From contig JBBQFC010000027.1 in assembly GCA_038321615.1 (NCBI GenBank), forward strand, positions 1 through 40,554: DNA of 40,554 bases. The letters are read 5' to 3'. This stretch comes from JBBQFC01 sp038321615 (GTDB lineage: Bacteria > Bacteroidota > Bacteroidia > Flavobacteriales_D > Cryomorphaceae). The notes under the pieces were generated by a model. The model searched no databases, had not been told where the DNA came from, and was given only the letters and a program-made list of their open reading frames with translations. Positions within the stretch are counted from its first letter, which is position 1; every line of letters begins with the position of its first letter. The position numbers and the translations under genes were made by a program. This document shows positions 1-7,302 of this stretch, piece by piece.

Positions 1-502
1 CTGGAGCACCAGCTTTTAAATCCTTCCGGGCACGATCAGAGTGCGCTTTCATGCTTTGATCACCTTCTTGATCAGGCAGATTATTTTGAGCAGGAATTGA
101 AGCGCACAGGCGTCAACAAATGGCTGTTGCGGAAAGGGTACCGCCACAGAATAGCTTTGGATACAGCTACTCTCAGTTCTGTTTTCACCTGCAGGAAATT
201 GACAAAATGCGCAAGCTATCCATGACCCGGAGCCATCCTCCGGGCGATAAACTCTTTATCGGTTTTGCTGGAAAGAAGATGGAATGGATTGATCGCAATA
301 CCGGAAAAGTGCACAACGTGGAAGTCTTTGCCGCCACCTTGGGCTAAAGCAAATGCAGCTACTCAGAAGCTGTTTCAATCCAGAAGGTGGGAGATTTTTT
401 AATGGTATTGACACGTTTCCTTCACTTGTTAGGTGGTGTGCCGGCTGCCATTGTGCCCGCTAACTTCACATCGGCAGTGATAAGAACTGATCGGTACGAA
501 CC
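1..502 (+). pseudogene. istA: IS21-family transposase IstA remnant (5' end outside window)
   Basis: The translation resembles the DDE transposase IstA of IS21 elements. Frame 1 reads an upstream segment with DYFEQELKRTGV up to about 140. The match then jumps to frame 3 (GYSYSQFCFHLQE, then GDKLFIGFAGKKMEWIDR), so there is a frameshift near 140-150. An in-frame TAA follows at 345-347. The same frame then resumes with SYSEAVSIQK and LGGVPAAIVPANFTSAV, which are typical of the IstA catalytic core, and ends near RYEP at about 502. There the sequence switches to istB, so the C-terminal part of IstA is missing. With a frameshift, a stop and a large deletion it cannot make an active transposase. The family call is by recognition of motifs. 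The exact start lies outside the window. Confidence 0.88.
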
Positions 503-895
503 AGAAGCTTCCTCGCATCCGCATGCGGTCATCAGGCTTGCGCCATTGGATATAGAACCATGTATTTCAACACGCAAAAGCTTCTACTAAAACTCAAAAT
601 GTACAGAGCAGACGGCACCATCTTCAAATTTATTGACAAGCTCGCAAAGCAACAACTACTCATCCTGGACTACTTTGGTCTCATGGCCCTGGATGCACAG
701 CAACGACTTGATTTGATGGAAATAATAGAAAAAAGACACGCGAAACTCTCTACCATCATAGCCAGCCAACTACCACTGGCAAACTGGTACGTAATGATCG
801 GTGACGAAACCATTGCCGACGCTATAACGGACAGACTAAGACACCAAGCCCATCGAATAGAAATCAAGGGAGAATCAATGCACAAAAAACAGTAA
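503..895 (+). pseudogene. istB: IS21-family helper ATPase IstB, N-terminally truncated
   Basis: IstB is the AAA+ helper ATPase that loads the IS21 transposase on target DNA. Reading the frame of the ATG at 560 upstream gives SFLAS, GHQACAIGYRT and then MYFNTQKLL, which is the stretch that normally follows the Walker A loop. The Walker A motif itself is absent. Downstream are a Walker B-like LLILDYFG (the usual acidic residue after LILD is replaced by Y), then QQRLDLMEIIEKRH, STIIASQLP, ADAITDRL and HRIEIKGES, all typical of the IstB C-terminal half. The ORF ends at 895. The join with istA at about 502 places the loss exactly between the two genes, as expected of a single internal deletion. 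An independent start at 560 is possible, but the product would lack ATP binding. Confidence 0.87.
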
Positions 896-935
896 TATTG
901 TTATGTCCATCGTGACCAAAATCTAAACCCATCAG

Positions 936-980
936 GGGGGTCAGTATTACCGTAACACGGGGGTCAGTATCACCGGAATA
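936..980 (+). repeat. IS21 right-end terminal repeats (two copies)
   Basis: Two near-identical 22-nt repeats lie at 936-957 and 959-980. Each begins GGGGGTCAGTAT and continues with T/CACCG. Multiple short repeats containing GGTCAGTAT are typical transposase-binding sites at the ends of IS21-family elements. They lie 40 bp past the istB stop, so they mark the right end of the decayed element. Confidence 0.8.
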
Positions 981-1314
981 TCAAGTTAATCCAAGAAATA
1001 AAGGATTTAAACTTCTTATTTACGTTCACGTGAATTATTTCGAGAATTTAAACGCTCATTCTCCCCACCAAAATCAAATTCCCATCTTCTCTTCAAATTT
1101 TTACATCAGCTGCAAGAGCGATCTAAGTGCAATACCGTATTTAGGATACGCAGCGCTTAAAGGAAAACATCATCGGAGGCTTTGCGCTAAGTGATGTCCG
1201 ATTTAAATCGGGTGGCTCGATGAATTATTTCAACGAACTGCAAGAAAAGTTATTAAACCAATCCATCCAAAATTCTACATCAGATTTTAGGATTTTAAAG
1301 CAAAAGCGCCACTC
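981..1314. other. Intergenic stretch without a recognisable gene
   Basis: This 334-bp AT-rich stretch lies between the right end of the IS21 relic and the stop codon of the glycosyltransferase gene. No convincing reading frame or RNA was recognised. A 10-bp palindrome, TTCACGTGAA, lies at 1025-1034. The transition from element to host DNA should be near 980-990. Confidence 0.5.
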
Positions 1315-3255
1315 TTACTTCCTCCCCAAAAACCGAAACCCCGACAATACAATGCGCAAATCGTTGCGGAGCGAATAATCGCGGGCGTAAACGGTGTTCA
1401 ACTTTCGCGCTGTTTCTTCCGTTTGTCGTATTTCGGGGTATTGATCAAGCGGATTTAGCACCCCGACTTTGAGTTTTGGCAAGCGGCTATTGCCAATGGG
1501 GTGATAGGATACCCATGACTTCTGAAAGGTCAGCACGGACCAAATATTGGCGAAAAAACCACCTTTCCGTGCTATAAACCACACGGAAATAGGGCTGCTC
1601 AGCAATAACAACAACGAAGTGCACCAATCGAAGGTGGCCTTCTTCCGTAGGTTTTGGGGTTTGGTGATCGAGTTGAGATTTACAATGAAGAGTTCCCCTT
1701 CCTTATCGACCGAATTGCTACCAATGATGTAAAGACTTTCGGGTGGTGCAATTTTAAACTCGATTTTCGCTCCGCTTACTTCGGCCATCATGCTGATAAT
1801 GCTTTGCGAGCTCACATCTTCGCCGCTGAATATGAGGGTATCGAGTTTATACACCTCTGCCACTTCCTTGAGCCGGGAGGTGTCGGCATGGCTGCTGTCC
1901 GTTTCATCGCCCGGTGCAATATGAACGAGCGAGAGCGCCTTCTTTCCTGAGCTTTCCAGAAAACGAGCTATCCGACGGTACTCTTCGTCTCTGGCCACCA
2001 CCCCAATCTTTCGCAGCGGATTTTTACCCAACCGGAAGCTTTTTCCGATAAGGAAATGTGCCAATAAACGCAGCGCAACGAGCGTAGCGGCAGTGGTAAG
2101 GGTACCTATGAGAATAAGCGCCCTCGAAAAACGATAGGTTTCGGGAAGGAGGGCATAAACGGCTAAAATGGCCAGCGATCCGGTAAGAATACCACCGATA
2201 ATCCGACTCAGCTTCACAGGTTTATCATACCCACCCGAAAGGTAAATCGCGAATAGCCAAACGCCCACGTAACCTATAAAAGCGAAGTTGACCAATTCGG
2301 ATTCATAGTTCAAACCCTTGTATTCGGCATACCACGAGCGGGCTGCAACCAATGCCAGGAAGCTCAACACGGCATCGAACACCGGCAAGAAAGCCTTGCG
2401 AACGAAGCGATTTATCAGCGCCAAGGAAGCTCGGAAATAGATGGCCATGTGAATAAGCGTGGAGTAAGAAGAAGCATTGCGAGCAGAGAAATGTTTCTCC
2501 GCAAAAATGATCATAGCACGGTAAAACACAAATACATAGTTCACGCTGCTCTTTTTCGTGCTTTCGCCTTTGTAATGAATGATTCGCGTAAGCGGGAAAT
2601 AATAATTCTTAAAACCGCCCAGCGTAATGCGATAGGAGAGATCGATATCTTCGCCATACATGAAGAATGCTTCGTCGAGGACGCCCACCTGATCGAGTGT
2701 GGTTTTCCTTAAAAACATGTAAGCTCCCGAGAGCACATCAACTTCGTTCACATCGTTTTCCGAAAGGAATCCTAAATGGTATTTGCCGAAAAGCTTCGAT
2801 TTTGGAAACAAGGCCGAAAGACCAAAAATCTTGTAAAACGCAACGGATGGGGTAGGCAATCCGCGCTTGCTCTCGGGTAAAAACCGCCCGCGGCCGTCGA
2901 CCATTTTTACGCCGAGTCCACCTCCGTCGGGATGGTTGTCCATAAAAACGACACACTTTAAGAAGGTGTCTTCTTCTACTAACGTATCGGGATTTAGCAG
3001 AAGTACGTACCGCCCCTGAGCCAATGCAATGCCTTGGTTATTGGCTTTGCTGAAGCCTGTGTTTACCGTGTTTGCGATTAATGTAATCTGCGGGAACTTC
3101 GATCGAACCATAGCCACCGATTCATCCACGGAGTTATTATCAACTACAAAAATTTCACATTTCAAACCTTCGGCGGCGCGCAGCACACTATGCAGGCATT
3201 GCTCCAAAAAATAGGAAACGTTGTAGTTTACAATCACAACCGATAGGTCGATCAT
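1315..3255 (-). CDS. GT2 glycosyltransferase fused to a membrane domain resembling a polyprenyl sugar-phosphotransferase
   Basis: This 646-residue protein begins with a GT-A family 2 domain (about 1-240): IVNYNVSYFLEQCL, VVDNNSVD, the NPDT motif and a GEDIDLSYR segment, as in WbbL-like rhamnosyltransferases. It should transfer a sugar from a nucleotide donor during surface polysaccharide assembly. Several hydrophobic segments follow (about 305-400), then a soluble Rossmann-like region (about 410-510, IGVVARDEEYRRIARFLESSGKKAL). A membrane segment and a tail ending in YSLRNDLRIVLSGF look like an eroded copy of the WbaP/WcaJ catalytic domain. The usual KGP and KFRS-type motifs are missing, so phosphotransferase activity is unlikely. 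Its ATG overlaps the recR stop as ATGA (3252-3255), implying translational coupling. The GT2 call is firm. The origin of the C-terminal half is inferred. Confidence 0.86.
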   Translation of the reverse strand: MIDLSVVIVNYNVSYFLEQCLHSVLRAAEGLKCEIFVVDNNSVDESVAMVRSKFPQITLIANTVNTGFSKANNQGIALAQGRYVLLLNPDTLVEEDTFLKCVVFMDNHPDGGGLGVKMVDGRGRFLPESKRGLPTPSVAFYKIFGLSALFPKSKLFGKYHLGFLSENDVNEVDVLSGAYMFLRKTTLDQVGVLDEAFFMYGEDIDLSYRITLGGFKNYYFPLTRIIHYKGESTKKSSVNYVFVFYRAMIIFAEKHFSARNASSYSTLIHMAIYFRASLALINRFVRKAFLPVFDAVLSFLALVAARSWYAEYKGLNYESELVNFAFIGYVGVWLFAIYLSGGYDKPVKLSRIIGGILTGSLAILAVYALLPETYRFSRALILIGTLTTAATLVALRLLAHFLIGKSFRLGKNPLRKIGVVARDEEYRRIARFLESSGKKALSLVHIAPGDETDSSHADTSRLKEVAEVYKLDTLIFSGEDVSSQSIISMMAEVSGAKIEFKIAPPESLYIIGSNSVDKEGELFIVNLNSITKPQNLRKKATFDWCTSLLLLLSSPISVWFIARKGGFFANIWSVLTFQKSWVSYHPIGNSRLPKLKVGVLNPLDQYPEIRQTEETARKLNTVYARDYSLRNDLRIVLSGFRFLGRK

Positions 3256-3869
3256 CCTTCAATAGCTTTTTCGTATAATAAACGCTGTACGATGCTACGC
3301 CCCAATGTAAGTTCGTCGGCATATTGGAGCTCATCGCCAACAGATACTCCCCGCGATAAGGTGGTGAGCTTAATATCGGGGGCAGAACCTAATTTTTTGT
3401 ATAGAAAGTAAGCAGTGGTATCTCCTTCCATTGTGGGCGATAAGGCCAGAATAATTTCTTTGAGCTCGGCTTCTGCCAATCGGGGAATGAGAGTGCCGAT
3501 ATTAAGATCGCTGGGGCCAATGCCGTCCATCGGGGAGATTTTGCCACCGAGCACATGGTAGAGCCCGCGGTATTGATGGGTAGATTCGATAGCCAAGATA
3601 TCGCGCATGTCTTCCACAACGCATATTATAGACTTATCGCGCTGAGGATTGGAGCAAATATGGCAAATTGCTGCATCGCTGATATTATGACAGACCTGGC
3701 AATGAGTCAATTTTTCCTTGAGGTTGCTAATGGCGCTAACGAAACGTTCTATCTCTTCGCGATCGCGCTTTACCAAATCGAGCACATAACGAAGCGCCGT
3801 TCGCCTACCAACGCCGGGCAAGGAAGCGACTTGGTTTACGGCATCTTCAAGGTACTTCGATAGATTCAT
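3252..3869 (-). CDS. recR: Recombination mediator protein RecR
   Basis: RecR acts with RecF/RecO to load RecA on single-stranded gaps. The 205-residue length is typical. An N-terminal helix-hairpin-helix (LPGVGRRTALRYVL, about 17-30) precedes a C4 zinc finger with Cys57, Cys60, Cys69 and Cys72 (CQVC...CHIC). The Toprim domain follows: VVEDMRDILAIEST, then LGGKISPMDGIGP and LSPTMEGDTTAYFL. The C-terminal LSRGVSVGDELQYADELTLGRS is the conserved Walker-B-like tail. The start at 3869 gives the standard MNLSKYLEDAVNQ N-terminus. The downstream glycosyltransferase overlaps by 4 bp, so the two are probably co-transcribed despite unrelated roles. Confidence 0.97.
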   Translation of the reverse strand: MNLSKYLEDAVNQVASLPGVGRRTALRYVLDLVKRDREEIERFVSAISNLKEKLTHCQVCHNISDAAICHICSNPQRDKSIICVVEDMRDILAIESTHQYRGLYHVLGGKISPMDGIGPSDLNIGTLIPRLAEAELKEIILALSPTMEGDTTAYFLYKKLGSAPDIKLTTLSRGVSVGDELQYADELTLGRSIVQRLLYEKAIEG

Positions 3870-4124
3870 GCCGCGAATTTACGGATAAGATCAAGTCAAA
3901 AAAGTGGAGAATCACAGTCCATTTAATAGCACTGTGCATTCGCTTTTACAAGCAGTCAATCCCATTATTCAGTCGATCAATCTTTGTTAACCAACGTTAA
4001 AGTTGATGAGTGGTAGCACAGGGCCGTAACAAACGGAATACTATTGTCGTCAGATATTCAAAGCCGGAAGTAATATCGCAATTGCCCCGGCCTAAACAAC
4101 AAACAAACTAAACAAAAAAGGATT

Positions 4125-4382
4125 ATGAAAAATCTTAGAACACTTTTTTTAGGTGTGGCACTAATCTGCGCTGGAGCATCACAAGCGCAATCTCGACCAC
4201 AAGCGGAAAGCACACTTACGAAACATCAGGAGTATCGATGGACGGATGAATCAAGAGCCATCGGACAATTTGCTCCGACTGAGCTGAAAACGGCAAATTT
4301 CAACAAGGAGTTGGCTACGATGTTATTAAGTTTCTGGCTGGGTAATGTTGGCGGAGCTTATTGGTCGGCTCGGCTGTTTTAG
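4125..4382 (+). CDS. Small exported protein of unknown function
   Basis: This 85-residue ORF has a good Sec signal peptide: MKNLRTLF, a hydrophobic core LGVALICAGA, then SQAQS with cleavage probably after AQA or AQ. The mature part is about 63 residues and contains WTDESRAIGQFAPTEL and a C-terminal hydrophobic patch LLSFWLGNVGGAYW. No family was recognised. It stands alone, with its own 255-bp upstream region after the divergent recR and a strong hairpin terminator behind it (4439-4469), so it looks like a real monocistronic gene for an envelope or secreted peptide. The ATG at 4125 is preceded by AAAAAAGGATT, which offers a weak AAGGA ribosome-binding site. Confidence 0.68.
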   Translation: MKNLRTLFLGVALICAGASQAQSRPQAESTLTKHQEYRWTDESRAIGQFAPTELKTANFNKELATMLLSFWLGNVGGAYWSARLF

Positions 4383-4438
4383 CTCCTGTTAAAATGTTGT
4401 TGCTCCGCTTTCATAGGCTTTTTAAGGAGACAACAATC

Positions 4439-4469
4439 GGCAATCCTGCGTTGGTGGCGCGGGATTGCC
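4439..4469. terminator. Bidirectional hairpin terminator between convergent genes
   Basis: GGCAATCCTGCG (4439-4450) pairs with CGCGGGATTGCC (4458-4469). The stem is 12 bp with one wobble pair and a 7-nt loop. It sits between the stop of the small exported gene (4382) and the stop of the convergent metallo-hydrolase gene (4474). It is followed by CTTTTATATT on the plus strand, so it can serve either direction, though the T-tracts are modest. Confidence 0.7.
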
Positions 4470-4473
4470 ACTT

Positions 4474-5337
4474 TTATATTCCCAGCATTTCTTCCAATGT
4501 TGCAGTTTCTGAAAGCTGTACTCCCCGCTCGGTGGTGTGCACCCGCCCACATTGATTTGTGAAATCGTGTTCAAAAAATAGGATACTTCGACTATTTGCC
4601 GCATGAGCCAAGAAGCTCGTCTTTTCTTCCATAGTGAGCAACGGCCGGGTATCGTAACCCATCACATAAGGTAGTGGGATATGAGCGGCCGATGGGAGTA
4701 AATCGGCACAATAAATCAACTCCTTTCCTCCTATCTGAATGACTGGAAGCATCATGCTTTCGGTATGGCCATCGGCGAAGAAAACTTTGAAACCCGGGAA
4801 GATTTCATCGCTGAAATGCCCTTCGGCTCTTTCCACAAAATTTAGCTGCCCGCTTGCTTCGATAGGGAGAATATTTTCCGAAAGGAAGGAAGCTTTCTCC
4901 CGCGGATTGGGCTTGGTGGCCCACTCCCAATGGTTGGAATTGCTCCAATACCGCGCGTTTTTGAAAGTAGGGTAGTGCTTATCATTAACGCTATCATATC
5001 GCACGGCGCCTCCACAATGGTCGAAGTGCAGGTGGGTTAGAAACACATCGGTAATTTCGTCCAAACCAAAACCCGCGCTCCGCAGGGATTTCTCCAAGGT
5101 GTCGGCGCCAAAAAGATGGTAATGGCCGAAGAATTTTTCACTCTGCTTATCGCCAATACCCGTGTCGATAAGAATCAGGCGATCGCTGTATTCTATAAGT
5201 AAGCACCGCATGGCCCAGCTGCACATATTGTTTTCATCGGCGGGGGTGTTTCGTTGCCAGATGCTTTTTGGGACTACGCCGAACATGGCGCCGCCGTCGA
5301 GTTTGAAAAATCCGGTATTTATTACGTGCAATTTCAT
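4474..5337 (-). CDS. Metallo-beta-lactamase-fold hydrolase
   Basis: This 287-residue protein has the MBL-fold metal ligands: HLHFDH (His102, His104, Asp106, His107), His191 in FFADGHTESM, Asp212 in LIYCADLLPS and His257 in FFEHD. The LILIDTGIGDKQSEKFF segment and overall layout match quorum-quenching lactonase/AttM-like or other MBL hydrolases, but the substrate cannot be read from the sequence. There is no signal peptide, so it is probably cytoplasmic. It is transcribed alone, convergent with the small exported gene and divergent from mpl, with 107 bp between the starts. The ATG at 5337 (MKLHVINTGFFKLDGG) fits the family N-terminus. Confidence 0.9.
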   Translation of the reverse strand: MKLHVINTGFFKLDGGAMFGVVPKSIWQRNTPADENNMCSWAMRCLLIEYSDRLILIDTGIGDKQSEKFFGHYHLFGADTLEKSLRSAGFGLDEITDVFLTHLHFDHCGGAVRYDSVNDKHYPTFKNARYWSNSNHWEWATKPNPREKASFLSENILPIEASGQLNFVERAEGHFSDEIFPGFKVFFADGHTESMMLPVIQIGGKELIYCADLLPSAAHIPLPYVMGYDTRPLLTMEEKTSFLAHAANSRSILFFEHDFTNQCGRVHTTERGVQLSETATLEEMLGI

Positions 5338-5444
5338 AGCTGGGGATGAGTAAGAATGGAATATTGGGCTAAAATAACAAAGCCCTGTGTAAAATAGGTA
5401 TTGATCAGCTAGTGCTCACCACAAAATCGCTGTAAGTTTCGGGT

Positions 5445-6821
5445 ATGAAAATCCACTTTATCGCTATTGGCGGAAGCGCTATGCACAATCTGGCAATTGC
5501 CTTGAAAAGAAAAGGTTACGATCTCACAGGTAGCGATGATGAAATTTTTGAACCATCGAAAACGCGACTGGCGAAGGAAGGAATTCTTCCGGAAAGTTTT
5601 GGCTGGGATGCCAGCCGCATTAAGCCCGGCATCGAAGCCGTGGTGCTCGGAATGCACGCCCGTGCAGATAATCCAGAGCTGATCAAAGCCAAGGAATTGG
5701 GTTTACCTATTTATTCCTACCCCGAATTCTTCTACCAGCAAACCAAGGATAAGAAGCGTGTGGTCATTGGCGGAAGCCATGGTAAGACTACCATCACAAG
5801 TATGATTTTGCATGTGCTACGCAAGGCAAAGGTATCCTGCGATTATTTGGTTGGGGCTCAGCTCGAAGGCTACGATTGCATGGTGCGCATAAGCGACGAT
5901 TCCGAAATTGCCATAATTGAAGGCGATGAGTATTTGGCTTCTGCTCTCGATCGGCGACCCAAATTTCACCTCTATAAACCGCATATTGCCTTGCTCACGG
6001 GCGTAGCCTGGGATCATATTAATGTGTTTCCAACGTTTGAAAACTACGTGGATCAATTTCGGATTTTCATTGATTGTATCGAGCCAGACGGTGACTTAGT
6101 TTATTACGCCGGCGACGCCGAACTCCGCGCCTTGGCAGAAGCTGCTCGAGCGGACATAGAAGCGGTAGGATATAAGGCGGCACCCCACCATATTTCAGCA
6201 GGGCAAACCTTTCTGCATACAGAAACGGGCGAAATACTGCTCCATGTTTTTGGAGATCATAACCTCCAGAATCTGGCCGGAGCTGCAGAAGTACTCCAGC
6301 GATTGGGCATTTCCAAATCGGATATTTACGCGCATTTATCCGACTTCAAAGGGGCTTCGAAGCGTATGGAATTATTGGCTTCCAGGCCGGGGTTTAGCGT
6401 GTACAAAGATTTTGCCCATGCCCCCAGCAAGTTAAAGGCTACCACCGAAGCTTTGAAAAATCAATATCCAGATCGCACCTTGATCGCGTGTATGGAGCTC
6501 CACACATTTAGCAGTTTAAACAAGGCTTTTTTGCCGCATTATCGAGGAGCTATGGCTGCAGCCGATCGCGCTTTTGTGTATTACAGCCCTGATGTTGTGT
6601 CGCACAAGAAGTTAGAACCCATAAGCCCTGCAGAAGTAAAATCGGCCTTCGGATCGGAAAATGTGGAAGTATTCACGGATTCTGATGTATTACTCAAAGC
6701 TATTCGCCGGCTCGAACTGCGCAATAGTACTGTACTGATGATGAGCAGTGGTAATTTCGATGGGGTAGATCTGTCGGCTTTTGCCGAGGAGTTAAATGCT
6801 TCAACGGCTAAAATCGCCTAA
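5445..6821 (+). CDS. mpl: Mpl-type Mur ligase: UDP-MurNAc:L-Ala-gamma-D-Glu-meso-DAP ligase
   Basis: Mpl reattaches recovered tripeptide to UDP-MurNAc in cell-wall recycling. The 458-residue protein starts with a MurC/Mpl Rossmann domain (IHFIAIGGSAMHNLAIALK, TGSDDEIFEP). It continues with the ATP-binding P-loop GGSHGKTT (about 109-116), a central-domain IIEGDEYLASALDR, LTGVAWDHINVF and the C-terminal domain GDHNLQNLAGA, YKDFAHAPSKLKAT and MELHTFSSLNK. The phrase EGDEY in place of the MurC equivalent and the short total length favour Mpl over MurC. Its last 14 bp overlap the convergent DUF4199-like gene. A weak -7 element, TAAGTTTC, lies just before the ATG. Confidence 0.9.
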   Translation: MKIHFIAIGGSAMHNLAIALKRKGYDLTGSDDEIFEPSKTRLAKEGILPESFGWDASRIKPGIEAVVLGMHARADNPELIKAKELGLPIYSYPEFFYQQTKDKKRVVIGGSHGKTTITSMILHVLRKAKVSCDYLVGAQLEGYDCMVRISDDSEIAIIEGDEYLASALDRRPKFHLYKPHIALLTGVAWDHINVFPTFENYVDQFRIFIDCIEPDGDLVYYAGDAELRALAEAARADIEAVGYKAAPHHISAGQTFLHTETGEILLHVFGDHNLQNLAGAAEVLQRLGISKSDIYAHLSDFKGASKRMELLASRPGFSVYKDFAHAPSKLKATTEALKNQYPDRTLIACMELHTFSSLNKAFLPHYRGAMAAADRAFVYYSPDVVSHKKLEPISPAEVKSAFGSENVEVFTDSDVLLKAIRRLELRNSTVLMMSSGNFDGVDLSAFAEELNASTAKIA

Positions 6822-7296
6822 GAAAGAGCCTTTTCAGCGCCGCAAAAAGGAAGGCATAAAAGAAGGAAAGCACAAGTAAAATCAACAACACGATCAGGGA
6901 GAAATTGCGGAGCGAGAAGAAATTGCTAACCTGAGCGCGCAGCTCGTCTACGTTCTGAGCAGTGTTTTCATTTATGCTTCGTTGCAGAATGCCTTCTTGC
7001 ATGAAGCTGAAGTATTCGCGATCTATGAATTGGTAATACACAAAAAGCAGGACCACCACCAGTACAGAATATGGAATTGCCAATTGAAGGGCATTCTTCA
7101 AATCATCGACCAGCGACAATTCCTTGGTGCGGGGCCAAATGCCGTAAATGGTAATCGGAATAAGCGCCGCAAATATAACCAGCAGCAGCGCATTGTCGAG
7201 GTACACCCACTGCACTCCCGCTACATAGAGCAGAAGCCGCACCAGCATAATGCTTAGTGCGGCTCCCATTGCAGTTTTAATTGCAGGATGAAACAT
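6808..7296 (-). CDS. DUF4199-like small membrane protein
   Basis: This 162-residue protein has a hydrophobic N-terminal half (about 8-52: AALSIMLVRLLLYV, ALLLVIFAALIPITIYGI), a third membrane segment (about 72-90) and a fourth near the C-terminus (about 135-155). Between the last two is a soluble stretch, FMQEGILQRSINENTAQNVDELRAQV. This arrangement and the position behind rho match DUF4199-type inner-membrane proteins of Bacteroidota, whose function is unknown. It starts 6 bp after the rho stop codon, so it is probably translated from the rho transcript. It overlaps mpl by 14 bp tail-to-tail. The family assignment is from memory of the topology, not a search. Confidence 0.72.
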   Translation of the reverse strand: MFHPAIKTAMGAALSIMLVRLLLYVAGVQWVYLDNALLLVIFAALIPITIYGIWPRTKELSLVDDLKNALQLAIPYSVLVVVLLFVYYQFIDREYFSFMQEGILQRSINENTAQNVDELRAQVSNFFSLRNFSLIVLLILLVLSFFYAFLFAALKRLFLRRF

Positions 7297-7302
7297 TTTG
7301 AA

